From Fodinibacter sp963695175 (GTDB lineage Bacteria; Actinomycetota; Actinomycetes; Actinomycetales; Dermatophilaceae), in assembly GCA_963695175.1 (NCBI GenBank), contig CAVOGG010000009.1, forward strand, positions 186,001-250,000: DNA of 64,000 bases, in the 5' to 3' direction. Below, piece by piece: positions 1 to 10,018 of this stretch (position 1 is the first letter of the stretch; every line of letters starts with the position of its first letter). The notes under the pieces are model-generated. The model made no database searches. It was not told the origin of the DNA and saw only the letters and a program-made list of their open reading frames with translations. The position numbers and the translations under genes are program-made.

Positions 1-2
1 CG

Positions 3-302
3 TGGATCTTCACCTGGTTCGGAACCGTCGCCCGCAGCGCCCAGGCGGTGCAGGGCATCTCGATGATGGTGATGTTCCCGCTGACCTTCCTGAGCAACGC
101 GTTCGTGCCGGCCGACACCCTGCCGAGCTGGCTGCAGACGTTCGTGAAGATCAACCCGGTGAGCCATGTGGTCACCGCGGTGCGCACCATGATGGCCGGC
201 GGTGGCGTGACCACCGAGGTCGCCTGGGCGCTGGGCGGCTGCGCCGCGGTCGTCGCGGTGTTCATGCCGCTGGCCGTGCGCTCCTACTCCCGGAAGATGT
301 AG
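3..302 (+). CDS. ABC-2 type (DrrB-like) transporter permease, C-terminal fragment
   Basis: The gene enters from the left edge, so only its last 99 codons are present. The visible part has a membrane segment around the MMVMFPLTFLSNAFVP stretch, a short loop ending in INPVSHVV, and a last membrane helix before the RSYSRKM tail. The sequence FLSNAFVP followed by LPxWLQ and NPVS is characteristic of the ABC-2 family of drug and antibiotic exporters of the DrrB/NodJ type. Its ATPase partner would lie upstream, outside the window. The last 19 bases overlap the convergent AfsR-like gene. The substrate cannot be inferred. Confidence 0.85.
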   Translation, partial: WIFTWFGTVARSAQAVQGISMMVMFPLTFLSNAFVPADTLPSWLQTFVKINPVSHVVTAVRTMMAGGGVTTEVAWALGGCAAVVAVFMPLAVRSYSRKM

Positions 303-3300
303 TCGGGCACCTGCGCGATCGCCGCCCGGGCCTCGGGCAACAGGCTCGGTGCGGTGCGGCCCGCGTAGCCGGCCCGCAGCCGGGGGCCGAGGCCGGGCGC
401 GCGCTCCTCGGCGACCGGCTCGGTGCGCTCGGGCCGCATCGTCGGGGCGAACCGGGTGTAGCCGAACCGTTCGGCGAGCACCAGGAGCCGCACCGCGGTC
501 TCGGTGGGCATCGACTCGCGCAGCAGGCCCCAGGCGCCCAGCCCGTGCAGCACCAGCCCGGCGACGGGGTAGTCCATGAACGGGCGCTGCGGGTCGAGGA
601 CGAGGAGTGCCTTGGCGAGCAACGCGAGGTAGAGGTCCCCGCCCTCTGCCGCGTCCTCGGGGGTGGTGCCGTGCACCGCAAGCACGGTGACGCCCAGGCT
701 CTCGCCGAACAGGGCCCACGGCTCCAGTCCCGTGGCGTCGCCCATCCCCGGGAACCTGATCGCCTTGAGCTCGTCGACGGCGGCCCGGTACAGCGCCAGG
801 CCCTCGGCCACCTGCCCACGGGCCAGGGCCATCTCGGCACGGGCGGCTGCCAGCGACGCACCACCGACGTCGCTGGAGCGGCGCCGAGTGCGCTCGATCT
901 CGGCCAGCCACTTCTCGGCCTCGTCGAGCCGGCCCACCGACATGGCGTGGACGGCGAGCAGGGCCCGGGTCTGGGCCGCGTCGTCGGCGGCGTCGAGGCG
1001 GTCGAGCACCGGCAGGGCCGCACGGGCGTGGCGCACGGCGTCCTCGGAGTTGCCGAGCTGGGAGTGGAGCCCGCCGACCATGGTGTGCAGCATCGCCGCG
1101 ATCCACGGACCGTCGGCATCCCTGACGAGCGTGAGCGCCTGGTCGGCCTGGGCGATGGCGCCCATCGGGTCGCCGGAGTTCTCGAGGTGGTGGGCCGCCC
1201 ACAACCGGGCGACGACCGCCGCCTCGCGGTCGGACTCCTGTGCGATCGCCCCGAGCCGGGCCACCGTGCCCTGCGGGTCATGGAGCACCTGCGCGTGGAC
1301 CACGGCGACGAGGCCGCGAACCCGCGACGACGTGGTGCGCGCGCCGTACGCGTCGAGCAGGGCCAGGCTGGCGGGGACGCCACCGATCTCGCCGCCCACG
1401 GTGTTGAGCGCGACGATCGCGGCGGCTGACACCGCCACGTCGACCTGCTCGTCGGCGGGCGCCCAGCCGGTGAGGGCTGCGTCGCTGGCGCCCGCGACGG
1501 CGATCACGCGAGGGTTCTCGCCGCGGATGGTCCAGAACGAGCCGAGCGCGGTGAGCAGTCGCACCACCGACCACGGGTCGGGCAGGGTGAGCGCCTCGCG
1601 CAGCGCGTCGGCGAGGTTGTTCTCCTCGACCGCCACCTCGCGCACCGCCTCGACCTGACGGCGTGACCACAGGTCGTCGCCGAGGTGCAGCGCGAACCCG
1701 CAGGCCCATTCCAGCTGTGCGGCACGGGCCGCCTCCTCCTCGCCGGCGGCGACGAGCTGCAGCCGCCCGAACTCCCGCACCGTCTCGAGCATCCGGTACC
1801 GCACCGTGCGACCCGAGTCGAGCACGGTCAGCAGCGACTGGTCGACGAGCGAGCGCACGTCGTCGAGCGCGTCGTGACCGAGCACGGCATCCGCGCCGTC
1901 GAGCGAGAAGCCGTCGTGGAAGGTCGACAGCCAGCGCAGGGCGCGACGTTCGGTGTCGCGCAACAGGTTCCACGACCAGTCGATGACCGCGAGGAGGGTC
2001 TGGTGCCGGTCGGGGGCGGTGCGGTCGCCACCACGCAGCAGCGCGAACCGGTCGTCCAGGCGTCGGTCGATGTCCTCGACCGACATCGCCCGCACCCGGG
2101 CGGCGGCGAGCTCGATGGCCAGGGGCAGGCCGTCGAGCCGGCGCACGACGCTCAGCACGGTCTCGGGGTCCAGGGCCACCTTGGGCCGCGCCGCCCGGGC
2201 GCGCTGGCCGAACAGCTCGGATGCCGCGTCGTCGCCGAGCTGGGCGAGGGGGAAGACCCGCTCCGCGGCGATCGCCAACGGTGCCCGGGTGGTGGTGACC
2301 ACGCGCAGGCGCGGGCAGGACGCCACGAGGAAGGCCACCAGGTCGGCGACCGCCTCGACCACGTGCTCGCAGTTGTCGAGGATGAGCAGGGCCGGCGCCC
2401 CGGCCAGGGTCTGTGCGGTCCGCGCGCGCACGTCGTTGCGCTGCTCCGGGGTGAGGATCCGCCGCCCGCTGACCGAGTCGCGCACCCCGAGGGCCGAGCC
2501 GACCTCGCCGACGACGTCGTCCGCGGAGGCGACTCCGACCAGCTCGACGAAGTGCACGACCGGCTGCTCGGCCTCCTGGCCGAGCAGGTGCGCGAGCCGG
2601 GTCTTGCCCAGCCCGCCGGGGCCGAGGATCGAGACGACCCGCGACTCACGCACCAGCGCCCGCAGGGCCCGGATGTCGTCCTCGCGACCGATCAGGGACG
2701 TCGACTCGTGGTGCAGGCCCGACCGCACCGGGTTGTCCGCGGCCAGCAGCTCGGCGTGCACGGCGGCCAGCGCGGGCCCGGGGTCGACGCCGAGGCGTTC
2801 GGCGAGGTCGCTGCGAACCTGCGCGTACCGGTCGAGTGCCGCGGGGCTGCCGTGCACGGCCCCCAGGGAGCGCAGCAGGGCCGCGGCGGTCTCCTCGTCG
2901 CCCACCCCGGCCTCCTCGAGGAGTGGGAGCGCCTCGCGGTGGTCGCCGAGGGCCGACAGCGACCGGCCCAGCACCGCGCCCGCCTCGGCCCGCAGCCGGC
3001 GCGCGTCGTCGCGCAGGGCCGCGAGCGGGCCGTCGCCCCCGGATGCCGGTGCCGTGCCGGCCAGCGCGCGGCGGGCGTGGTCGCGGGCCGCCATCCGGTC
3101 GCCGCGAGCCTCGGCCGCGGCTGCGGCCACGACGTCGTCCCGCAGCGTGAGAGCGTCGACCGCTGCGGCGTCGAGGCCCAGGCGGTAGCCGCCGCCGGCC
3201 CGCTCGACCGCGTCGGGCGAGGTCTGCGAGCGGGTGCGCGACACGACGACCTGGAGCGCCTTGGAGGGGTTCGCGGGTGGCTGGTCCGGCCCCCAGACGT

Positions 3301-3469
3301 CGTCGACGAGCGCGTGCTCGCCGACGGTGCGGCCGGCTGCGTCGGCGAGCGACGCCAGCAGGGCGTGGGTGCGCCCGCCGTGGACCGGCGCGCCGTGCCA
3401 GGTGACCTCCCCCAGGAGGTGCAGCTCGCTGACCCGCGGGTCCCGACCCTCGGGGTGGGGCTGCGACAT
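284..3469 (-). CDS. AfsR/SARP-type transcriptional regulator with BTAD and NB-ARC-like ATPase domains
   Basis: A 1061-residue regulator. The N-terminus is a winged-helix domain (SELHLLGEV to about residue 95) followed by a bacterial transcriptional activation domain of helical repeats to about residue 240. Then comes a STAND-type ATPase beginning with LIGRE, a P-loop GPGGLGKTR and a LLILDNCEH Walker B. A long helical TPR-like C-terminus ends in VPDYIFRE. Such proteins often activate secondary-metabolite or export genes after nucleotide-dependent oligomerisation. I place the start at ATG 3469 because a TAGTCT -10 box ends 6 nt before it; an in-frame GTG at 3475 abuts that box. It is convergent with, and overlaps, the ABC permease. 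Its target is unknown. Confidence 0.9.
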   Translation of the reverse strand: MSQPHPEGRDPRVSELHLLGEVTWHGAPVHGGRTHALLASLADAAGRTVGEHALVDDVWGPDQPPANPSKALQVVVSRTRSQTSPDAVERAGGGYRLGLDAAAVDALTLRDDVVAAAAAEARGDRMAARDHARRALAGTAPASGGDGPLAALRDDARRLRAEAGAVLGRSLSALGDHREALPLLEEAGVGDEETAAALLRSLGAVHGSPAALDRYAQVRSDLAERLGVDPGPALAAVHAELLAADNPVRSGLHHESTSLIGREDDIRALRALVRESRVVSILGPGGLGKTRLAHLLGQEAEQPVVHFVELVGVASADDVVGEVGSALGVRDSVSGRRILTPEQRNDVRARTAQTLAGAPALLILDNCEHVVEAVADLVAFLVASCPRLRVVTTTRAPLAIAAERVFPLAQLGDDAASELFGQRARAARPKVALDPETVLSVVRRLDGLPLAIELAAARVRAMSVEDIDRRLDDRFALLRGGDRTAPDRHQTLLAVIDWSWNLLRDTERRALRWLSTFHDGFSLDGADAVLGHDALDDVRSLVDQSLLTVLDSGRTVRYRMLETVREFGRLQLVAAGEEEAARAAQLEWACGFALHLGDDLWSRRQVEAVREVAVEENNLADALREALTLPDPWSVVRLLTALGSFWTIRGENPRVIAVAGASDAALTGWAPADEQVDVAVSAAAIVALNTVGGEIGGVPASLALLDAYGARTTSSRVRGLVAVVHAQVLHDPQGTVARLGAIAQESDREAAVVARLWAAHHLENSGDPMGAIAQADQALTLVRDADGPWIAAMLHTMVGGLHSQLGNSEDAVRHARAALPVLDRLDAADDAAQTRALLAVHAMSVGRLDEAEKWLAEIERTRRRSSDVGGASLAAARAEMALARGQVAEGLALYRAAVDELKAIRFPGMGDATGLEPWALFGESLGVTVLAVHGTTPEDAAEGGDLYLALLAKALLVLDPQRPFMDYPVAGLVLHGLGAWGLLRESMPTETAVRLLVLAERFGYTRFAPTMRPERTEPVAEERAPGLGPRLRAGYAGRTAPSLLPEARAAIAQVPDYIFRE

Positions 3470-3475
3470 GCCCAC

Positions 3476-3481
3476 AGACTA
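3476..3481 (-). promoter_or_regulatory. -10 box of a leaderless promoter for the AfsR-like gene
   Basis: TAGTCT on the minus strand lies 6 nt before ATG 3469, with no Shine-Dalgarno between, so transcription would begin at or next to the start codon. Confidence 0.5.
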
Positions 3482-3612
3482 GGCGTCCCCGGTGGTGGGG
3501 CACGGCACCACTCGGGACGATGGTGTGGGCAAGGGCACGCGGCATCCCCCTGCCGGATGCCGCGTGCTCAGGCGAGGATGGGCACCCTGACTTTCGACCG
3601 AAGGAGAGATCG

Positions 3613-4152
3613 GTGCAGTTCGGGCGCAGCTACGAGGAGTTCGAGGTCGGCGAGACCTACAAGCACTGGCCCGGCAAGACGGTGACCGAGTACGACGACC
3701 ACCTGTTCTGCCTGCTGACGATGAACCACCACCCCCTGCACCTCGACGGGAACTACGCGCAGCAGTCGACCCAGTTCGGGCAGAACGTGGTCGTCGGTAA
3801 CTACGTCTACTCGATCCTGCTCGGGATGTCGGTGCCGGACGTCAGCGGGAAGGCGATCGCCAACCTCGAGATCGAGAGCCTGCGGCACGTGGCGCCGACG
3901 TTCCACGGCGACACCCTGTACGGCGAGACCACGGTGCTCGACAAGTGGGAGAGCACCAGCCGGAACGACCGCGGGGTCGTCCACGTCGAGACGATCGGCT
4001 ACAAGCAGGACGGCACCGTCGTGTGCATCTTCCGGCGCAAGGTCCTGGTGCCGAAGCGGAACTACCTGGCCGAGCGCGGGGGCGAGCAGCCCAGCCGTCC
4101 GACGCCGGTGCCCGACCGGAACTGGCCCGGGCCGGGGGCCCCGACCGCCTGA
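3613..4152 (+). CDS. MaoC-family (R)-hydratase/dehydratase
   Basis: A 179-residue hot-dog-fold protein of the MaoC dehydratase family, which hydrates enoyl thioesters or acts in related acyl-CoA steps. The signature region is NHHPLHLDGNYA, with the Asp/His pair of the hydratase-2 motif, followed by a QFGQNVVVGNYV helix. The start is GTG 3613, preceded by AAGGAGAG at 3601-3608. An upstream in-frame start at 3520 would add a low-complexity leader lacking family similarity. It stands alone between the AfsR-like gene and a convergent gene. The substrate is unknown, although homologues often sit in acyl-CoA or citrate-lyase-like clusters. Confidence 0.88.
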   Translation: MQFGRSYEEFEVGETYKHWPGKTVTEYDDHLFCLLTMNHHPLHLDGNYAQQSTQFGQNVVVGNYVYSILLGMSVPDVSGKAIANLEIESLRHVAPTFHGDTLYGETTVLDKWESTSRNDRGVVHVETIGYKQDGTVVCIFRRKVLVPKRNYLAERGGEQPSRPTPVPDRNWPGPGAPTA

Positions 4153-4165
4153 GGGCCCATGCGGC

Positions 4166-5278
4166 TCAGGGTCGTTCGGTGACCTGCCGGCCGCCCGGTT
4201 CGGTCCACGTCACCGAGGAGTAGGTCGCACCCGGCGCATCGGCGCTGGTGTACGTAGCCCACACGACCGACCGGTCGGTGTCCGGGAGGTCGACCACCGC
4301 GAGGGGCCGGGTGACGGTCGTGCCCTTGGTCGGCACCATCGCCCCCGCGGTGGTGCCGTCCGGGACGACTGCCACGAACAGGCCGGTGAGGCTGCCTGCA
4401 CCGCCCCGGGCCGTGGAGATGACGGGGCGACCCGAGCTGTTCCTCGCGGAGTCCAGGCTCATCATCGAGGCACCGCCCTCGCGGGCGAACGTGCCCATGC
4501 GGTCGAGCGCTGCCGCGAGGAACACGGTGGTTCCGTCGTCGTCGCCCAGTGCGACGGACGGCAGCAGGGCCCCGGTCTCGTCGTGGACCGTGCCGTCGAC
4601 ACCCCACCACACGAGGTGCCGAGCGGCGGCCGGGTCCGACGGGTCGGAGAACTGGGTGCCGAACGCCTTGCGACCGGTGCCGGGCAGGACCTTCTCGACC
4701 GTGGTCGACATGCCCCCGCCCTCGTCACGCATCGGGGTCACGAGGGAGAACGCCCGGGCCTGCTCGGGCACCACACCCACCACGACGTGCGACCCGTCTC
4801 CCGCGGTCCCCCAGGTCGCGGCGAGCGGGCCGACGCCGACCAGGCTCGAGCCGCCGAGCATCGAGCGGGATCCGTTCTCGGCCACGTCCCAGTAGACGAG
4901 GTCGGGCGTGCGGCTCGGGTCGACGGTGACGGCCACCCGGCGCGGACCCGGGATCGACAGCTCCGCGCCGGACGTGCCGTCCGTGAGGCCACTGAAGGTG
5001 TCGAGGACGGCGGTCACGGCACCGTGCGGGCGCGCGGAGGTCGTCCCAGCCGGGGTGGAGGTGCGGTCGACGCCGGTCCCGAGGGCCGACCAGCCGACGA
5101 GGCAGACGATGGCCGCCGCCGCGATGCCGACCCCAGCCACGGCGCGGCGGCGACGGACGACCCGGCGGCCCCTGACGAGCACGGCGTCGGGGGCGACGTC
5201 GACGTAGGCCGCGCCCTCGGCATCCGCCGTGTCCCGCAGCAGGGCTCGCAGCTCGTCCTCGAACGTGTCGGTGCTCAT
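4166..5278 (-). CDS. Membrane protein translated with a SigE-family sigma factor (candidate anti-sigma factor)
   Basis: A 370-residue protein with a cytoplasmic N-terminus (about residues 1-45, with an arginine-rich stretch before the membrane), one transmembrane helix at about 48-68 (AVAGVGIAAAAIVCLVGWSAL), and a large Thr/Gly-rich extracellular domain with no family I recognise. The ATG overlaps the stop codon of the sigma-factor gene by 4 bp, so the two are translationally coupled. Topology and position suggest it binds or senses for that sigma factor, as anti-sigma factors do, but I see no zinc-binding HxxxCxxC motif. The function is inferred from context only. Confidence 0.75.
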   Translation of the reverse strand: MSTDTFEDELRALLRDTADAEGAAYVDVAPDAVLVRGRRVVRRRRAVAGVGIAAAAIVCLVGWSALGTGVDRTSTPAGTTSARPHGAVTAVLDTFSGLTDGTSGAELSIPGPRRVAVTVDPSRTPDLVYWDVAENGSRSMLGGSSLVGVGPLAATWGTAGDGSHVVVGVVPEQARAFSLVTPMRDEGGGMSTTVEKVLPGTGRKAFGTQFSDPSDPAAARHLVWWGVDGTVHDETGALLPSVALGDDDGTTVFLAAALDRMGTFAREGGASMMSLDSARNSSGRPVISTARGGAGSLTGLFVAVVPDGTTAGAMVPTKGTTVTRPLAVVDLPDTDRSVVWATYTSADAPGATYSSVTWTEPGGRQVTERP

Positions 5279-5781
5279 CGCACGCCTCCTTCGACGCCGG
5301 CCAGCTGGGTTCGCAGGGTGGCGAGTCCGCGCGAGGCGGCCGACTTCACTGCCCCGACGGAGATGTTGAGCGCGTCGGCCGTGGCCTGCTCGGACAGGTC
5401 GGCGTAGTAGCGCAGCACGACGACCTTGCGCTGCTGGTCGGGCAGGGTGGCGAGCAGGCGGACGACGGCGTCACGGTCCTCGGTGGTGCTGTCGAGTGCG
5501 GCAGCAGACTCGGGCGGGGTCGCGACGGCGAGCTCCGCCCCGTTTCTGCGCCACCGGTCGGTGCGCTCGTTGACCAGGATCCGGCGTGCGTAGGCGAGGG
5601 CGGTCTCGGGGCGGACGCGGGACCACGCGACGTAGGTGCGCACCAGCGCGGCCTGCACCAGGTCGTGGGCCGCGTGATGGTCACCGGTCAGCAGCCAGGC
5701 GGTGCGGAGCAACGATGGTGTTGCCTGTTCGACGAATGCCGTGAACGCGGCGTCGCGCTCGGCCTTGCCGGTCCGGTCCAT
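5275..5781 (-). CDS. SigE-family (ECF-type) RNA polymerase sigma factor
   Basis: A 168-residue sigma factor of the short actinobacterial SigE family. Region 2 spans about residues 18-90 (LLRTAWLLTGDHHAAHDLVQ, then a WRR-type DNA-binding segment). Region 4 is LPDQQRKVVVLRYYADLSEQATADAL followed by SVGAVKSAASRGLATL, the helix-turn-helix that reads the -35 element. The ATG at 5781 fits the family length; longer frames upstream would read through the divergent PHP gene and its promoter. It overlaps the downstream membrane-protein gene by 4 bp. The pair is probably a signal-responsive sigma unit whose signal is unknown. Confidence 0.9.
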   Translation of the reverse strand: MDRTGKAERDAAFTAFVEQATPSLLRTAWLLTGDHHAAHDLVQAALVRTYVAWSRVRPETALAYARRILVNERTDRWRRNGAELAVATPPESAAALDSTTEDRDAVVRLLATLPDQQRKVVVLRYYADLSEQATADALNISVGAVKSAASRGLATLRTQLAGVEGGVR

Positions 5782-5868
5782 CACACCCCCGAAAGTCGTG
5801 TCCACACCCTGCACTACGCCGGGATGCCGGGAAAGGTTGCCTCGCCGTGGACGCGACCTGACCGCCAC

Positions 5869-5874
5869 TACGCT
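5869..5874 (+). promoter_or_regulatory. -10 box of a leaderless promoter for the PHP-domain gene
   Basis: TACGCT lies 6 nt before GTG 5881, with no Shine-Dalgarno. Confidence 0.45.
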
Positions 5875-5880
5875 GGCGGC

Positions 5881-6729
5881 GTGGCGATCGACCTGCACAC
5901 CCACTCGACGGCGAGCGACGGCACCGAGGCGCCGTCCGTCGTCGTGCAGCGGGCGGTCGAGGCGGGTCTCACCACGGTGGCGCTCACCGACCACGACACG
6001 ACGCTCGGCTGGGCGGAGGCGAGCGACGCGGCGCGTGCACACGGCATCCGGCTGGTGCCCGGCATCGAGGTGTCGTGCAGTCGGCGGGGCAAGAGCATCC
6101 ACCTGCTGGCGTACCTGCCGGACCCCCACGACGCCGACCTGGTCGCGGAGCTGGCACGTGCGCGCGACAGCCGCGACACCAGGCTCGACCGGATGGTCGC
6201 CCTGATGGCGGCGGACGGCATCCCGGTCACGGTGGAGTCGGTGCGCGCGGAGGTGGAGGACGGGGCCACGGCGGGCCGGCCGCACATCGCCGACGCGTTG
6301 GTGACCGCCGGAGTGGTCGACCACCGCGACGAGGCGTTCGCACGGTGGCTCGGCAACGACAGCCCCTACTACGTCTCGCACTACGCGCCCGACCCGGCGC
6401 GAGCGATCGGCCTCGTGCGGTCGGCCGGGGGAGTGCCCGTCATCGCGCACCCCTGGTCGGCAACGCGGGGGCGGGTCGTGGGGGACGCGTTGGTCGAGGA
6501 GCTGGCATCCGTCGGGCTGGCGGGGCTGGAGGTTCACCACCGCGACCACACCCCGGAGGCCGTGCGTCATCTCGCTGCCCTCGCCGGCTCGCTCGACCTG
6601 CTGGTCACCGGGTCGAGTGACTACCACGGTGAGGGGAAGCTGAACCGGCTCGGGGAGAACACGACTGACCCGGCGGTGCTGGAGGCGATCGTCGGGCTGG
6701 CGTCGGGGGCGGCCGTGGTGGAGCCCTAG
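5881..6729 (+). CDS. PHP-domain metal-dependent phosphoesterase
   Basis: A 282-residue protein of the polymerase-and-histidinol-phosphatase (PHP) superfamily. It opens with the metal-binding motif DLHTHS, followed by LTDHDT, GIEVSC, a VIAHPWS strand and a terminal GSSDYHGEG motif, which together provide the His/Asp/Glu ligands for a two- or three-metal centre. Family members include RNase AM/YciV-type 5'-3' exonucleases and 3',5'-nucleotide bisphosphate phosphatases, and that subgroup is the likely role here. GTG 5881 is chosen because the motif begins four codons later and a TACGCT box precedes it. It is divergent from the sigma-factor operon. Confidence 0.9.
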   Translation: MAIDLHTHSTASDGTEAPSVVVQRAVEAGLTTVALTDHDTTLGWAEASDAARAHGIRLVPGIEVSCSRRGKSIHLLAYLPDPHDADLVAELARARDSRDTRLDRMVALMAADGIPVTVESVRAEVEDGATAGRPHIADALVTAGVVDHRDEAFARWLGNDSPYYVSHYAPDPARAIGLVRSAGGVPVIAHPWSATRGRVVGDALVEELASVGLAGLEVHHRDHTPEAVRHLAALAGSLDLLVTGSSDYHGEGKLNRLGENTTDPAVLEAIVGLASGAAVVEP

Positions 6730-6875
6730 TTTCGACCTCGCACTGTCTCGCGTCGACATTGGTCGCGCTCATCGTCATCGTCATCGTCGACGCGTCCGGC
6801 GCGTCCTGTCGCGCACTGAGTTGCGTTGTGGCGCAATCGGATCCGGCTTGTCGACCACCGAGTCAGGCCGTAGGA
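6730..6875. other. Non-coding stretch before the DUF222-HNH locus
   Basis: No convincing gene lies here. It contains three tandem TCATCG copies (6769-6786) and a short inverted repeat, TTGCG and CGCAA separated by 6 nt, at 6821-6836. GC content and base skew do not resemble the flanking coding DNA. The inverted repeat could be an operator, but nothing confirms this. Confidence 0.4.
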
Positions 6876-6945
6876 GTGTCAGTGGCGCTCGGTAGGATGG
6901 GCGTACCGAAACCGCAGGGGTGAAGGTGATGGTGCGGGGTCCTGG
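6876..6945 (+). repeat. Direct repeat, copy 1: duplicated promoter/leader of the DUF222-HNH gene
   Basis: About 70 bp closely match 7076-7146, 200 bp downstream. Both copies carry TGTCAGTGG, then GGTAGGAT (a -10-like TAGGAT), then CGAAACCGCAGGGG and a run of GTG/ATG codons. Copy 1 has TAGGAT at 6893-6898. One G is missing before the GTG codons relative to copy 2. Confidence 0.8.
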
Positions 6946-7075
6946 GGGTGTTCTGACGGCAGGCGAGGCCGCTGCTGGCGTGACCGCTCACGCGGCCGCG
7001 GGTGGCCAGCAGCGTCTGAGTCTGGTTGTGGTGCACCCGGATGCGGCGGCTCGGCTCCTGCGTGCGGTCCGGGGT

Positions 7076-7146
7076 CTGTCAGTGGTCGTCGGTAGGATCG
7101 GCGTAGCGAAACCGCAGGGGGTGAGGGTGATGGTCAGGGGTCCGGT
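7076..7146 (+). repeat. Direct repeat, copy 2: promoter/leader adjacent to the DUF222-HNH gene
   Basis: This partner of the 6876-6945 repeat has TAGGAT at 7093-7098, CGAAACCGCAGGGG at 7107-7120 and start codons GTG 7121 and ATG 7130. It is the copy directly attached to the coding region, so it is probably the functional or ancestral promoter. Confidence 0.8.
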
Positions 7147-9067
7147 GGAGGTTGCGGAGGCGTGTGAAGCCGCTCTGGTCGAGCTTGGTCGGCGCGTTCG
7201 CTGACGTCGGCGGTGTGCGGGTCGTTGGAGCAGTGGGCGGCGGCGGTGGGGGCCGCGCAGCGGGTGATCGATGTGGCGTCGGCGGTGCAGGACGCGGCGA
7301 TCGCCCGGTTGGCGGCGATCGAGCCGGAGTACCTCGAGGACGGCACCATCGTGCAGTCGCACCGCGCCCTGGGGTATGCGTCGTTGGATGCGCCGGCGAT
7401 CGTGTCCGGGGTGCTGGCCACCACGGCGGTGCACGCCCAGCGGCGGGTGCGCACCGCGGTGCGCCTGGCCGGCGACGGCCCGGCCGGGTCCGAGAGCGAG
7501 ACGGGTCTGGGTGGGTTGCACGCGGCGATGGCCTGCGGCCGGTTGGACGCCTACCGGGCCTCGGTGGTCGCCGAGGAGCTCGAGCACGCCCCCGCCCAGG
7601 TGGCCGCCACCGTGGTCGCCGCCCTGGAGGCGCACTTCGACACCGAGGACGGCACCGCGTTGCGGCGCCGCTGCCGGCGGGTGCTGACCCGGATCAGCCC
7701 GGACCTGCTGCACCAGCGCGCCGCCCGCGCCCGCGCGGCGTGCGGGCTGCGGCGGTGGGTCGAGGAGCCCGGGGTGGACCGGTGGGAGGGCACCTTCCCC
7801 TCCGAGGACGCCGCCAAGGCCTGGGCCGCGATCGACGCCCTGGCCCACCAGTACGTGCACGACGGTGCCTGCTCGGGCATCGAAGGAGCCCGGGCCAAGG
7901 CGTTGACCGACCTGGTCGCCGGCAACGCCACCATCGACACCGTCATCACCATCACCGTCCCCGCCACCGCTCCTGGCGGCAGCCCCGACCGGGAGCCCGA
8001 GGCCATCGCCGATGCCGACGCCTCGGCCGAAGCCGGAGCCGACGGGCCGATGCCACGGTCGGACGCCCGGGAACCACGGGACCGAGCCGGTCGGGCCCAG
8101 CTCGGGCACGGTCATCGGCGGCGACGCCCTGGTCGAGGTCACCGGACCCGGCGCCGGGGAGCCGGTCCTGGTCTCCCACCAATGGCTCACCGACAGCATG
8201 AACGCAGCCTCCGCGGTGCAGGTCGCGACCTGCCACCCGGTCACCGGCGCCCTGCTCGACGACACTGCCGCACCAGCCCCGGTCGGCCGTGCCGGCGACA
8301 GCGCGAGGGACCCGGTCGGGAGACCCCACGGTGCGGACCCGAGACCGCAGAACACGACCGCCGAGGACTCGACAGCCGCAGGCGAGGCCGATCGGGGTAC
8401 CGACCAACGAAGATGCAGAGGTCGCCGGCCGGGACGTGGCCGGTGCGGGGTCGCGCGGCGGCGGGTCGGCGCCGACCGGTACCGGCCCCCGAAACGGATG
8501 GCGAGACGGATCCGGGCCCGCGACCGGCGCTGCCGGTTCCCCGGCTGCCACGTCGCCGCCGTGTTCTGCGACCTCGACCACGTCAAGCCCTGGCCACACG
8601 GGCACACCCACGACGACAACCTGCTCTGCCTGTGCCGACGCCACCACCGGATCAAACAACGCCCCGGCTGGACGGTCACCCTCGCCGCCGACGCGGTGGC
8701 GACCTGGACCGACCCCACCGGCCGGACCCGCACCACCCACCCGGTCGACGCCCTGCGAACGGCCGTGCTGACCGGCCCCACCACGCCGACCGCCGACACG
8801 GCAGGCGATGGCAGCCGGGCCCTCACCGTGATCCCCGACGGCCCACACAGCGAGCTCGAGTTCCACCTCGAACACCACGGCACCCTCCCACCGGCCCACC
8901 AACGAACCCGAACACCGGTCACGGTCTGGCGCGACGACCACGGCCACCGCCACCGCACCGAGCTCCTCCCCCAGACCGGCACCCTCGTCATCGACCACGA
9001 CGCCTGGCCCCACAGGCGTGAACGACATCCCGCCCACTGCCCCGACACCGACCTGCCCCCGTTCTGA
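7121..9067 (+). pseudogene. DUF222/13E12-family HNH endonuclease, frame disrupted
   Basis: Three consecutive frames together encode one DUF222-HNH protein. Frame 2 from GTG 7121 or ATG 7130 gives MVRGPVEVAEACEAALVEL and stops at 7202-7204. Frame 1 then carries the DUF222 core (SLEQWAAAVGAAQRVIDVA to about 8040). Frame 2 resumes from about 8092 (GTVIGGDALVEV) through the HNH domain to 9067. The HNH domain is recognisable: CRFPGC, then DLDHVKPW with the catalytic His, then NLLCLCRRHHR. Members of the 13E12 family are often multicopy and of uncertain function. The two breaks, near 7190-7212 and 8040-8092, leave no single open frame. They could be genuine decay or single-base assembly errors; no frameshift-promoting signal is evident. 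Confidence 0.75.
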
Positions 9068-9085
9068 CCTGAGTCGGTCGCCACG

Positions 9086-9091
9086 TACGGT
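9086..9091 (+). promoter_or_regulatory. -10 box of a leaderless promoter for purU
   Basis: TACGGT lies 6 nt before GTG 9098; the earlier GTG at 9095 would be too close to the box. Confidence 0.45.
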
Positions 9092-9097
9092 GGCGTG

Positions 9098-9970
<873 letters not shown>

Positions 9971-10018
9971 GCGGCACAGGTATCGAGCTCGACCGGCGCG
10001 CCCCGACGACCGGGACGG

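Noticed and set aside
6920..7204. Open frame of 94 codons starting in repeat copy 1 and ending in the DUF222 gene start
   Set aside because: It arises because both leader copies share a frame; the middle has no family similarity and ends at the same frame break as the DUF222 gene.
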